Shown here: positions 16,796 to 25,197 of the stretch, piece after piece
Position numbering within the stretch: the first letter of the stretch is position 1
How the letters are laid out: every line of letters starts with the position of its first letter
NCBI GenBank assembly: GCA_002337605.1
Contig: DDGL01000016.1
Location: forward strand, 96,973 to 160,972
Direction of reading: 5' to 3'
Source: Flavobacteriaceae bacterium UBA1903
GTDB lineage: Bacteria; Bacteroidota; Bacteroidia; Flavobacteriales; Flavobacteriaceae
DNA: 64,000 nt
Position numbers and translations under genes: made by a program
Notes under the pieces: generated by a model
Seen by the model: only the letters and a program-made list of their open reading frames with translations
Told to the model about the DNA's origin: nothing
The model's database searches: none

Positions 16796-17242
16796 ATGTA
16801 TACCGATAAAATGTCAAATAAATTAAACGAATTATTAACCAAGAATTACGACGCTGAAGCAGGCTATAAAAAAGCCGCAGAAATCGTTGAAAATCCGAAA
16901 CTGAAACAATTCTTCGAGACAGAAGCGCAAGCCCGTTACGATTTCGGTCACGAACTAAAAACCGAAATCCGTAATACAGGCGGAACTCCAGAAAAAGGAA
17001 CGAGCGTTCAAGGTGATGCTCACAGAGCCTGGATGAGCATAAAAGATACTTTTACCTCGAATGATGAGGAAAATATCCTTGAAGAAGTAAAGCGTGGTGA
17101 AAAAACGGCTGTAAACGAATATCAGGAAGTGATTTCAGATACAACCTTACCGCCTACAACCAAATCGATCTTGACCAAGCAAGTGTCTAACATTGAAAAC
17201 ACTTTGCAAAACGTGAAGAATTTTGAAACCATTGTATCCTAA
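16796..17242 (+). CDS. PA2169-type four-helix-bundle protein (DUF2383, ferritin-like)
   Basis: 148 residues: KLNELLTKNYDAEAGYKKAAEIVENPKLKQFFETEAQARYDFGHELKTEI ... GDAHRAWMSIKDTFTSNDEENILEEVKRGEKTAVNEYQEVI. The E..AExG..K and RGE..A..EY patterns of the DUF2383 family are visible; the fold is a ferritin-like bundle. Family members are often induced by stress or stationary phase; activity is not known. MYTDKMSNKL: the second Met (16811) is an alternative start. Isolated gene between two terminators. Confidence 0.87.
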   Translation: MYTDKMSNKLNELLTKNYDAEAGYKKAAEIVENPKLKQFFETEAQARYDFGHELKTEIRNTGGTPEKGTSVQGDAHRAWMSIKDTFTSNDEENILEEVKRGEKTAVNEYQEVISDTTLPPTTKSILTKQVSNIENTLQNVKNFETIVS

Positions 17243-17263
17243 TTCAATCAAAATAAACCTGAT

Positions 17264-17296
17264 AAAGACCGAAAGTGATTTCGGTCTTTTTTATTT
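17264..17296. terminator. Bidirectional terminator
   Basis: AAAGACCGAA ... TTCGGTCTTT with a 6-nt loop and T-rich tail on the plus strand. It sits between the convergent DUF2383 gene and the outer-membrane protein gene and reaches a few bases into the latter's 3' end. The stem sequence (AAGACCGA) resembles that of the terminator at 16593. Confidence 0.88.
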
Positions 17297-17950
17297 TTTA
17301 CCATCAATATTCTCAGCTTTTTCCTGCTTATCTCTATTTAGAATTGTAAGTCGTACCCCAAATTGAAATATCAAATAATTAACTTTGTTAAACGAGTCTG
17401 CAATCAAGTCTGGCGCATTTATATTCAGGCGATCTGTGCGCAGTTCGGCTCTGCTAAAAATTTGAAAACTCTTGCCTAAATTATACTCCGCTTCAATTCC
17501 GGCCCAATAGGTTGTAAAGCTCTCAGTAAATTTTTCACCACTTGCTTTATTTTTATAAATCCCAAAGCCAATTCCTGCATTTCCAATAAACCAAAAGTCT
17601 CCAGCTTCCAAAATACGATACCCGCCAACAAGATTAAGGTTAGAGATATTGCCACTGTTGTAGGCTCCTGTAAATTCACTGTCGGTAACCGAATAATGAA
17701 AACTTTCCACACGTACTCCAAGCTGAAATCTATCCTTGACAACTTTCTGAAATTCGAAAGAAAGTCCACCATCTACTTCAGTACCTTTATTTATAAAGCT
17801 ATCTCCAATAGGAGCAGGTCTCAGATAAGAAAGGCTAAAAAACCCAACACGTTCGTATTCTTTGCTTTTTTTTGAGGGGTCTTCTTGCCCAATACAAATA
17901 GAAGAGCAAAAAAGAAATGCCAGTACTGTATTCTTAATATTCAAATTCAT
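17291..17950 (-). CDS. Outer-membrane beta-barrel-like protein
   Basis: 219 residues with signal peptide (NTVLAFLFCSSICIGQ) and alternating beta-strand patterns with aromatic belts (FQLGVRVESFHYSV, FWFIGNAGIGFGIYKNK, LIFQFGVRLTILN). It fits a small 8-10-stranded barrel but the sequence matches no family I can name. The start overlaps the end of the upstream lipoprotein gene by 17 nt, so the two are translationally linked and may form one envelope complex. Ends with a charged tail (KQEKAENIDGKK). Confidence 0.7.
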   Translation of the reverse strand: MNLNIKNTVLAFLFCSSICIGQEDPSKKSKEYERVGFFSLSYLRPAPIGDSFINKGTEVDGGLSFEFQKVVKDRFQLGVRVESFHYSVTDSEFTGAYNSGNISNLNLVGGYRILEAGDFWFIGNAGIGFGIYKNKASGEKFTESFTTYWAGIEAEYNLGKSFQIFSRAELRTDRLNINAPDLIADSFNKVNYLIFQFGVRLTILNRDKQEKAENIDGKK

Positions 17951-18602
17951 AAGAGTTGGTTGTGTTGTTCAGCGGAATTTCCACTATTGTTTCTTCTCCG
18001 GTTTCTCCAATTTGGTAGATAAACTTTACGGGTGTTTCTTGCAGTGATTCAATTTGTGTGGTAAATGTGGTTTTGCCATTGGGTCCTAATTCCCCTGAAA
18101 AATTCACAGATTCGTAACAACGCAGGGTGACATCATCTGGAAGTATGTTTGTTAATTGAATATCGCAAAACGTGTCTTCGTATACAAACGTGTAAAAAAG
18201 GGTAGGTGCTTCAGGAGTATTTTTAGTAAGCGAGACATTCAAAAAACCTATAGGTTTTAATACGGCTTCACCTATTGAAAAATTGTTAGCAGCTGTATTA
18301 AAGGCGAGATAATTCAGCTTGCTTACCGTAGTGTCGGTTTCCTTGTTAATGGAGAGTGTCATTATTTCGTCACTGCTTTTAAGCGATACAAACGAAAAAG
18401 CACCCGAGGCATCTGTGAGATCCTGACCTAAAATTCCAGAATTTTCAGAAATGGAAACGTCGGTATTTACAACTGGAGTGCCGTTTTCAAGTGTTACAAA
18501 ACCTTCCGCGTAGAGCCTTTCGTTTTCAATAATATCCAGGTCGTCGCCTGGGCAACCCATTAACAATGGGGTGAGAAGTGTTACTAAGAATATCTTTTTC
18601 AT
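17934..18602 (-). CDS. Lipoprotein with carboxypeptidase-regulatory-like domain
   Basis: 222 residues. Lipobox LLMGCPGDD. Residues ~35-90 (AEGFVTLENGTPVVNTDVSISENS ... DLTDASGAFSFVSL) have the G-x-V-x-x-x-G-x-P-x-x-x-x-x-V ... T-D-x-x-G-x-F pattern of CarboxypepD_reg-like beta sandwiches. The rest is beta-rich without recognised motif. Probably surface- or periplasm-exposed. Overlaps the beta-barrel gene that follows. Confidence 0.75.
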   Translation of the reverse strand: MKKIFLVTLLTPLLMGCPGDDLDIIENERLYAEGFVTLENGTPVVNTDVSISENSGILGQDLTDASGAFSFVSLKSSDEIMTLSINKETDTTVSKLNYLAFNTAANNFSIGEAVLKPIGFLNVSLTKNTPEAPTLFYTFVYEDTFCDIQLTNILPDDVTLRCYESVNFSGELGPNGKTTFTTQIESLQETPVKFIYQIGETGEETIVEIPLNNTTNSYEFEY

Positions 18603-18728
18603 AGAGATGCTTTTGCACGAAGATACAAGACTGCCAAGATAGTTGCTTCTATAATTGTTACCAATTTGTTACTTCCTGTGAACAACTCTTTACAACTTTC
18701 CCAAAAGCTTCGGAGGAGTTTTTTTATT

Positions 18729-18757
18729 TTTGAATTTGCTCAGTCACCTTACTTTTG
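18729..18757 (+). promoter_or_regulatory. Promoter of dnaE
   Basis: TTTG (18729-18732), 17 nt, TACTTTTG (18750-18757): both boxes of the Bacteroidota consensus, 49 nt before the dnaE ATG. Between -7 and ATG lies a tract with three CGTA units (AACTCGTAATTCGTACCTCGTA, 18767-18788), a low-complexity repeat type common between flavobacterial genes. Confidence 0.6.
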
Positions 18758-18806
18758 TTCTGGCGATAACTCGTAATTCGTACCTCGTATTTCCAAATTT
18801 TAGTTT

Positions 18807-21800
18807 ATGTTTTTAATCTTCGATACCGAAACCACGGGACTGCCCCGTAACTGGAACGCTCCCTTAACCGATAGTGACAATTGGCCACGCTGTATACAAA
18901 TTGCCTGGCAGTTGCATGATGCGATGGGAAATGTGATCGAGCATGAGGATTACCTCATTCAGCCGGACGGTTTTAATATCCCCTTTGATGCTGAAAAAAT
19001 TCACGGAATTTCAACCGAACTGGCCGAAAAAGAAGGAATTCCGCTTGCTGAAATGCTACAGAAATTTTCAGCAGTATTAGAAAAAACAAAATTCATTGTA
19101 GGACAAAATGTTGGGTTCGATCTTAATATTATGGGAGCCGAATTTCTTCGTTTGAATGAAGAAAATGTACTTCCTGATTTTCCGGTATTAGACACCTGTA
19201 CCGAAACTACCGCACAACTGTGTCAGATCCCAGGAGGACGAGGTGGAAAATTTAAACTGCCTACCCTTTCAGAATTACACCAGTTTTTGTTCGACACTTC
19301 TTTTGCTGAAGCCCACAACGCTACTGCAGATGTGGAAGCAACTACCCGTTGTTTCTTTGAACTGGTGCGCCGTCAAATTTTCACGGTTGAAGAACTGGAT
19401 GTACAACCCGATTATTTCGAGAATTTTTCTGAAGAAAACCCGAAGGAAATCGAGCTCATTGGTCTGGAACATATAAATCTGAAGGCAGCTTCGGAAGCCA
19501 TCCGAAAAGAACTCGAAGCCAAGACCGATACTCAGGAAATCTCTTCCGAAGAACTCGCAGAGAATATTGAAGTGCTGGAAGATGCCCCATTTGCGCACCT
19601 GCACAACCATTCGCAGTTTTCTATTCTGCAATCTACTGCCAGTACCCAAGATTTGGTGAATGCCGCTATTGCCGACAATCAACCCGCCGTTGCGATTACC
19701 GATACGGGAAATATGATGGGTGCTTTTCATTTTACTAGAGCGGTAAATACGCACAACGCTGGCCTTCAGAAAAAATACGAAGAAGACCTTAAAGCGTATG
19801 AAGAATTTGATGATACCGCAACTCCCGATAGCTATCGGGATGATGGCGTAGTCCCCGATAAACCTGAACCACCACAAGAATTAAAAGCGATTGTAGGGTG
19901 TGAGTTTTTTGTGTGCGACGACCATACCAACAAGTCGCAAAAGGACAATGGCTACCAGATAGTATTGCTCGCAAAGAATAAAAAAGGGTATCACAACCTG
20001 GCAAAAATGTCCAGTATAGCCTATACCGAGGGCTTTTATTACGTGCCTAGAATTGACCGTGAAGTCATTAAAAAATACAAGGAAGATGTGATGGTGCTTT
20101 CAGGAAGTATGTATGGCGAAGTGTCAAGCAAAATACTGAACATTGGTGAAAACCAGGCTGAAGAAGCTCTTTTGTGGTGGAAAGAGACCTTTGGAAAAGA
20201 TTTCTATCTGGAAATTATGCGTCACGACCAGGAAGATGAAGACCGGGTGAATGATACGTTGATCGCTTTCAGTAAAAAGCACGATGTAAAATTGATTGCG
20301 GCGAACAACACCTATTATATCGACAAAGAAAACGCCAATGCGCACGATATTTTATTATGTGTTAAAGATGGCGAAAAGCAAGCGACACCTATTGGGCGTG
20401 GTCGTGGCTACCGTTACGGATTGCCTAATCAGGAGTATTATTTTAAGTCGCAGGAGGAGATGAAGGCCTTGTTCAAGGACTTGCCGGAAGCGATTTCAAA
20501 TATCTCAGAAGTTGTTGCGAAGATCGAATCCTACAGTCTGCAACGGGATGTACTCCTTCCAAAGTTTGATATTCCAGACGAATTTAAAGTAGCGGAAGAC
20601 GAAGCAGACGGCGGAAAGCGTGGTGAAAATGCATACCTAAAACATTTAACCTTCAAAGGTGCTGAAAAACGGTATGGCGAAATTACTCCTGAAATTAAAG
20701 AACGCCTTAATTTTGAGCTGGAAACCATTGAAAACACGGGTTATCCAGGATATTTCCTAATTACAGAAGACTTTATCCGCGAAGCCCGTAAAATGGATGT
20801 TTCGGTAGGACCGGGACGTGGGTCGGCAGCGGGGAGTGTGGTTGCCTACTGTCTTTGGATCACCAATATTGATCCTATTAAGTACGACCTGCTTTTTGAG
20901 CGTTTCTTAAATCCGGATCGTGTGAGTATGCCCGATATCGATATCGACTTTGACGACGAAGGCCGAAGCCGTGTGATGGACTATGTAATTAAAAAATATG
21001 GTGCCAATCAGGTAGCACAGATTATTACCTACGGAACCATGGCAGCCAAAAGTTCTATTCGAGATACCGCGCGAGTGCTTGATTTGCCGCTTGGTGATGC
21101 CGATAGAATTTCGAAGCTCATCCCAAATATGACGAAGCTGAACAAGATCTTCAATATGAGTGATCAGGAGCTTCGGTCTAAATTCAGAAGTGATGAATTG
21201 CCTAAAGTGAACGAGTTGCTAAATCTTTCTGAAGGTAGTGATCTGGAGGCCGAAACAGTAAACCAGGCGAAGATCCTGGAAGGTTCGGTTCGAAATACAG
21301 GGATTCACGCATGTGGGGTGATCATTACCCCAAGCGACATTACCAATTTTGTACCCGTAGCCACCGCTAAGGACAGTGACCTATATGTCACCCAGTTCGA
21401 TAACTCCGTAGTAGAAAGTGCCGGGTTGCTGAAAATGGATTTTCTGGGCTTAAAAACCTTAACGCTCATTAAGGACACGGTAAAACTGGTAAAGCATAAG
21501 CACAATGTAGATTTAAATCCCGATGATTTCCCACTGGACGATGAAGCAACGTATGAGTTGTTCCAGCGTGGGGAGACGGTAGGGATCTTTCAGTATGAAA
21601 GTGCTGGGATGCAGAAATATATGAAGGAGTTAAAACCTACTGTATTTGCAGATCTTATTGCAATGAACGCCTTGTACCGTCCGGGCCCGTTGGAATATAT
21701 CCCTAGTTTTATCCGAAGAAAAAATGGGGAAGAAGAAATAGACTACGATCTTCCTGCCATGGAAGAATACCTGCAGGAAACTTACGGAATTACAGTCTAT

Positions 21801-23249
21801 CAGGAGCAAGTGATGTTGTTGTCACAGAAGTTGGCCGATTTCAGTAAAGGTGATGCCGATGTCCTGCGGAAGGCGATGGGTAAAAAGCAAAAAGCCGTCC
21901 TCGATAAAATGAAACCGCGCTTTATTGACAATGCATCTGCCAAAGGCCACGATGCCGAAAAGCTGGAAAAGATCTGGAAAGACTGGGAAGCCTTTGCGAG
22001 TTATGCCTTTAATAAAAGTCACTCTACCTGCTATGCGTGGATTGCCTACCAGACCGCCTACCTAAAAGCCCATTACCCTGCCGAATATATGGCCGCAGTG
22101 CTTAGTAATAACATGAGCGATATTAAACAGGTAACCTTTTTTATGGAAGAGTGTAAGCGAATGGGACTGGAAGTATTAGGGCCGGATGTAAATGAATCCT
22201 TTTACAAATTCACAGTAAACGACCGTGGTGCCGTACGTTTTGGTATGGGTGCTGTAAAAGGTGTGGGAAGTGGTGCCGTAGCCACCATTGTGGAACATAG
22301 AAAAGACGGAAAATACAAATCTATTTTCGATCTGGCGAAGCGTGTAGATTTACGAAACGCCAACAAAAAAGCCTTTGAAAACTTGATCCTGGCAGGGGGA
22401 TTTGATAGTTTCGACCAGCACCGTGCGCAGTATATGCACGATGAAGGGGATGGCGTGAAATTTTATGAAAAGGTGGTGAAGTTTGCACAAAAATATCAGG
22501 AGACTCAAAATAGTAGTCAGGTGAGTTTGTTTGGGGATGCCAGCGACGTACAAATTGCCGAACCCCAGGTGCCACCTTGTGAGGAATGGGGCACCATGCA
22601 AAAGCTGAAACAGGAAAAGGAAGTGGTAGGGATCTATATCTCCGGTCACCCGCTGGACGACTTTAAAGTAGAAATGAAAAATTTTACCAATTGCAAGGTG
22701 TCCAACTTTAATACTCTGGAAAAATATGTAAACCGTGAGCTCTGTTTTGGAGGTATTGTAAGCGATGTACAGCACAGGGAAAGTAAAGCCGGAAAAGGCT
22801 GGGCCATCTTTACGGTTGAGGATTATGAAGACAGTTACGAGTTTAAGATCTTTGGCGAAGAATACTTAAAATGGCGTCATTTTCTCATTCCCAACAGTTT
22901 TATATACGCCCGCGTATTTGTAAAAGAGGGCTGGACCAACCGCGATACGGGTAAAAAGGGCGACCCGCGTTTACAATATACCTTTATGCAAATGTTACAC
23001 GACGTGATGGATAACCAGGCGAAAAAGCTCACCATACAAATGCCCGTGCAGGATTTACAGGACGGTAAGATAGACCGTTTAAAAGAACTGTTTAGCTACC
23101 ACAAAGGCGACCAGAAACTCTTTTTTACCATTTATGAAGTAGAAGAAAAAGTAAAATTACAAATGCCCAGCCGTACGCATAAAATTAAAATTTGTAATGA
23201 ACTATTAGAAGAGTTGCAACTGGATGGGGTGAAGTATCGGTTGAATTAG
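18807..23249 (+). CDS. dnaE: DNA polymerase III alpha subunit with fused N-terminal 3'-5' exonuclease
   Basis: 1480 residues. Residues 1-200 are a DnaQ-type DEDDh exonuclease (IFDTETTGLP, QNVGFDLNIM, HNATADVEAT), giving proofreading in cis. A PHP domain starts near 262 (FAHLHNHSQFSIL). The polymerase core includes GPGRGSAAGSVVAYCL, the catalytic acids PDIDIDFDDEGR, the HhH region FSKGDADVLRKAMGKK and HSTCYAWIAYQTAYLKAHYP; an OB-fold (LCFGGIVSDVQHRESKAGKGWAIFTVED) follows. About 300 residues longer than E. coli DnaE because of the exonuclease; this fused form occurs in Bacteroidota. A perfect 18-bp palindrome sits inside the PHP coding region (see separate entry). Apparently monocistronic. Confidence 0.96.
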   Translation: MFLIFDTETTGLPRNWNAPLTDSDNWPRCIQIAWQLHDAMGNVIEHEDYLIQPDGFNIPFDAEKIHGISTELAEKEGIPLAEMLQKFSAVLEKTKFIVGQNVGFDLNIMGAEFLRLNEENVLPDFPVLDTCTETTAQLCQIPGGRGGKFKLPTLSELHQFLFDTSFAEAHNATADVEATTRCFFELVRRQIFTVEELDVQPDYFENFSEENPKEIELIGLEHINLKAASEAIRKELEAKTDTQEISSEELAENIEVLEDAPFAHLHNHSQFSILQSTASTQDLVNAAIADNQPAVAITDTGNMMGAFHFTRAVNTHNAGLQKKYEEDLKAYEEFDDTATPDSYRDDGVVPDKPEPPQELKAIVGCEFFVCDDHTNKSQKDNGYQIVLLAKNKKGYHNLAKMSSIAYTEGFYYVPRIDREVIKKYKEDVMVLSGSMYGEVSSKILNIGENQAEEALLWWKETFGKDFYLEIMRHDQEDEDRVNDTLIAFSKKHDVKLIAANNTYYIDKENANAHDILLCVKDGEKQATPIGRGRGYRYGLPNQEYYFKSQEEMKALFKDLPEAISNISEVVAKIESYSLQRDVLLPKFDIPDEFKVAEDEADGGKRGENAYLKHLTFKGAEKRYGEITPEIKERLNFELETIENTGYPGYFLITEDFIREARKMDVSVGPGRGSAAGSVVAYCLWITNIDPIKYDLLFERFLNPDRVSMPDIDIDFDDEGRSRVMDYVIKKYGANQVAQIITYGTMAAKSSIRDTARVLDLPLGDADRISKLIPNMTKLNKIFNMSDQELRSKFRSDELPKVNELLNLSEGSDLEAETVNQAKILEGSVRNTGIHACGVIITPSDITNFVPVATAKDSDLYVTQFDNSVVESAGLLKMDFLGLKTLTLIKDTVKLVKHKHNVDLNPDDFPLDDEATYELFQRGETVGIFQYESAGMQKYMKELKPTVFADLIAMNALYRPGPLEYIPSFIRRKNGEEEIDYDLPAMEEYLQETYGITVYQEQVMLLSQKLADFSKGDADVLRKAMGKKQKAVLDKMKPRFIDNASAKGHDAEKLEKIWKDWEAFASYAFNKSHSTCYAWIAYQTAYLKAHYPAEYMAAVLSNNMSDIKQVTFFMEECKRMGLEVLGPDVNESFYKFTVNDRGAVRFGMGAVKGVGSGAVATIVEHRKDGKYKSIFDLAKRVDLRNANKKAFENLILAGGFDSFDQHRAQYMHDEGDGVKFYEKVVKFAQKYQETQNSSQVSLFGDASDVQIAEPQVPPCEEWGTMQKLKQEKEVVGIYISGHPLDDFKVEMKNFTNCKVSNFNTLEKYVNRELCFGGIVSDVQHRESKAGKGWAIFTVEDYEDSYEFKIFGEEYLKWRHFLIPNSFIYARVFVKEGWTNRDTGKKGDPRLQYTFMQMLHDVMDNQAKKLTIQMPVQDLQDGKIDRLKELFSYHKGDQKLFFTIYEVEEKVKLQMPSRTHKIKICNELLEELQLDGVKYRLN
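19823..19840. repeat. 18-bp palindromic repeat inside dnaE
   Basis: TCCCGATAGCTATCGGGA, a perfect palindrome, falls in frame within the PHP domain and encodes part of TPDSYRDDG (~residues 338-346), in a charged loop before AIVGCEFFV. The identical 18-mer occurs at 32605, and a one-step variant (TCCCGATACGTATCGGGA) at 24445, both outside genes. Confidence 0.9.
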
Positions 23250-23261
23250 GGAAATATATTG

Positions 23262-23363
23262 ATGAAAAAAAGAATTGAAGTTGTTGCTGGAATTGTAATG
23301 CTAAGAGATGAAATTCTTTGTGTTCAAAGAGGAAAGAATCTGCAAAGTTGGCAATTTAATTAG
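23262..23363 (+). pseudogene. NUDIX (MutT-like) hydrolase, N-terminal remnant
   Basis: A 33-codon reading frame, ATG 23262 to TAG 23361-23363, 12 nt after dnaE. It reads KKRIEVVAGIVMLRDEILC then VQRGKNLQSWQF, the first beta strands of MutT/8-oxo-dGTP diphosphatases up to the residues just before the Nudix box (normally W-x-F-P-G-G). The frame stops there and the next sequence is the 3' end of the bestrophin gene, so the catalytic box and the rest are deleted. A function as a short peptide is unlikely. Confidence 0.75.
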
Positions 23364-23372
23364 AGTTTCTAA

Positions 23373-24359
23373 TCACATCAAAAACCCATTCACAGCCTCC
23401 GTAGGTTTTGGAATATTGGTGTCGTCTATCATTTCGCGCAGGTCTATTTCGATACCGCGGGCAATGGCGGTGATGGGCACGTCGTTATAGGTGCCTTCGA
23501 AGGGGTTTTCGCTATAGTCGCCTATTTTTTCCATAAGAAAGAATACCCAGATAATAATGGCCGAGATCACAGGGCCCAACCAATACATCCAGCCCATGGC
23601 GGGGTTAAAGATTTCTAACAAACCAAACGGTACAAAGGCACAAAATACGATGGTGAGCCAATAGGCGGTAGAGGCATATTGCCGTGGGAAGGGGAAGTTT
23701 TTAATGCGTTCGCTTTTGCCCTGGTCTTCGTAAAAGGTTTGGATGAGGTGGTGGAATTCCATGTGACGGAAATCTTCAAACAGCTTGGCATCGCGTAACT
23801 CCTGTAACCGAATAGACTGGTTTTTTAAAATCTGCGTGGCACGGTTGGAGTACTTTTCTAAGGATTTGAGTTCTTTTTCCGACAGGAACTGCTGTAGGTC
23901 GGTGTGTAAGCTTTTTTCGTAATCTTCACAAACACTGGCGAAGTATAATTTTTTGATACGCTCCTCGGTATGCTCCCATGGACGACTCAGGCGCATTTGA
24001 TAGCGTAAGGCAGTGAGCCAGGCAATGTGGCGGTAGAGGAGTTCTTTTTTAATTTCGGCTTCGCTGGGTCCCTGTACAAAGGAAACTACAGCAGCGCCAA
24101 ACGTACGGCTGTTGTTTACCATACTGCCCCATATTTTTCGGGCTTCCCAGGTACGGTCGTAAGAACTATTGTTTTTAAAACCGAGGTAAAAAGCTACTGC
24201 AATACCAATTAAACCGAGGGGTTGCCAGGGTAGGTAAAAACGAAGTTCTATGAAATAAAAGGTTACAAAAAGGATTGCTGCATAGAATAGCCCGATAAGG
24301 AGTGGTTTTTTGGACCAGTTGAGGGTCATAAAAAAACCGTAGTTGCGTTTGGTGTACAT
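23373..24359 (-). CDS. Bestrophin-family ion channel (YneE-like)
   Basis: 328 residues starting MYTKRNYGFFMTLNWSKKPLL. The frame stays open a further 384 nt upstream, but family members begin at this point. Typical features: FYLGFKNNSSYDRTWEARKIWGSMVNNSRTF (~70-100), the pore/neck helices with hydrophobic pairs (LLIGLFYAAILFVTFYFIE, YWLTIVFCAFVPFGLLEI, ISAIIIWVFFLMEKIGDYSENPFEGTYNDVPI). Forms pentameric anion- or Na-permeable channels in the inner membrane. The gene converges on dnaE and the NUDIX remnant. Confidence 0.9.
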   Translation of the reverse strand: MYTKRNYGFFMTLNWSKKPLLIGLFYAAILFVTFYFIELRFYLPWQPLGLIGIAVAFYLGFKNNSSYDRTWEARKIWGSMVNNSRTFGAAVVSFVQGPSEAEIKKELLYRHIAWLTALRYQMRLSRPWEHTEERIKKLYFASVCEDYEKSLHTDLQQFLSEKELKSLEKYSNRATQILKNQSIRLQELRDAKLFEDFRHMEFHHLIQTFYEDQGKSERIKNFPFPRQYASTAYWLTIVFCAFVPFGLLEIFNPAMGWMYWLGPVISAIIIWVFFLMEKIGDYSENPFEGTYNDVPITAIARGIEIDLREMIDDTNIPKPTEAVNGFLM

Positions 24360-24715
24360 AGTAAATGTATTGGTTGTTATAAAGTTACTCAATATTTTGT
24401 TGTGTATTGCCTTTCGGGCAGGGATTGAGGCTTTGTTGGAGCTCTCCCGATACGTATCGGGAAGCGACTGCCGAAAGCCCGGTGCTGCTTTTTCTGCAGT
24501 AGCCCGCCCCTGAAAAAAGTCGGATACAATCATTCTTCCAAAGTGTTCTGGGAATCCCGCCAAATTGTCAACATAAGGGCTATCAACTTGCCAAATACCT
24601 CCATCATCTAAAGTAATGTTAAGCGGGTGGGGATTGGAATACTTTTTGACTATTTTTGTGAAACAATTAAAAGAAGTACAATCGTCCTCATTTTGAGGAA
24701 CTAATAAATAATAAA
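24360..24715 (-). other. 356-nt region between bestrophin and trxA genes: open antisense frame plus nested palindrome
   Basis: On the minus strand the bestrophin frame continues without stop through this region to 24743. It reads protein-like in part (ITLDDGGIWQVDSPYVDN, LAGFPEHFGRMIV at ~24525-24625), then enters a repeat-like segment (24411-24515) with CTTTCGGGCAG ... CTGCCGAAAG as outer arms and the palindrome TCCCGATACGTATCGGGA (24445-24462) inside. It may be a decayed gene fused by a repeat insertion, or chance. On the plus strand it carries TATTTTTG (24651-24658), a possible -7 box for trxA. Confidence 0.4.
24445..24462. repeat. 18-bp palindrome, variant of the dnaE copy
   Basis: TCCCGATACGTATCGGGA; it differs from the copies at 19823 and 32605 only at the two central positions (ACGT for AGCT). 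It lies within a larger imperfect inverted repeat of about 75 nt. Confidence 0.8.
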
Positions 24716-25036
24716 ATGGCTTTAGAAATAACAGATGCAACATTTGAAGAAACAGTATTAAAAAGTGACAAGCCTGTAGTGGTAGACTTCTGGGCAGCTT
24801 GGTGTGGCCCTTGCCGTATGGTAGGACCCGTAATAGACGAGTTGAGCAAAGACTACGATGGCAAAGCAGTTGTTGGAAAAGTAGACGTAGACGCTAACCA
24901 GGAATTTGCAGCAAAATTTGGAGTGCGTAACATCCCTACGGTATTGATCTTTAACAACGGAGAATTGGTAGGACGCCAGGTAGGTGTTGCTCCCAAAAAC
25001 GTATACGCAGAAGCAATTGACGGATTATTAAACTAA
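24716..25036 (+). CDS. trxA: Thioredoxin
   Basis: 106 residues with VVDFWAAWCGPCRMVGPVIDEL: redox pair Cys30/Cys33 in WCGPC, the buried Asp in VVDFW, cis-Pro in RNIPTVLIF and GVAPKN near the end. Standard length. General disulfide reductant of the cytosol, normally recycled by thioredoxin reductase, which is not in this window. Ends in its own terminator. Confidence 0.97.
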   Translation: MALEITDATFEETVLKSDKPVVVDFWAAWCGPCRMVGPVIDELSKDYDGKAVVGKVDVDANQEFAAKFGVRNIPTVLIFNNGELVGRQVGVAPKNVYAEAIDGLLN

Positions 25037-25056
25037 GCTCCTGCAATTAAAAGCAT

Positions 25057-25085
25057 AAAGGCTTGGCAGTTTGTCAGGCCTTTTC
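25057..25085 (+). terminator. Terminator of trxA
   Basis: AAAGGCTTGGCA-GTT-TGTCAGGCCTTTT, 12-pair stem with G-T wobbles and T-rich tail, 21 nt after the trxA stop. Confidence 0.75.
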
Positions 25086-25113
25086 TATTTTTCAGTGGTA
25101 TAAAATGTCCGTT

Positions 25114-25174
25114 CGAGCGCAGTCGAGAACTATTTTAAGTTAAGGACAAGTTACTAACCTCTCGACTGCGCTCG
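25114..25174. repeat. Long inverted repeat of the TCGACTGCGCTCG family
   Basis: Left arm CGAGCGCAGTCGAGA (25114-25128) and right arm TCTCGACTGCGCTCG (25160-25174) pair perfectly over 15 bp around a 31-nt AT-rich loop. The arms belong to the same sequence family as the single copies at 32534, 59314 and 61725. It lies between the trxA terminator and clpP and would form a stable hairpin in the clpP leader if transcribed. Confidence 0.85.
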
Positions 25175-25197
25175 AGGAGACCTAGTGAGAATTTATT

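Noticed and set aside
24360..24743. N-terminal extension of the bestrophin protein to 456 residues
   Set aside because: The family starts at MYTKRNYG (24359). The extension includes a palindromic repeat and overlaps the trxA start on the other strand; kept only as a finding.
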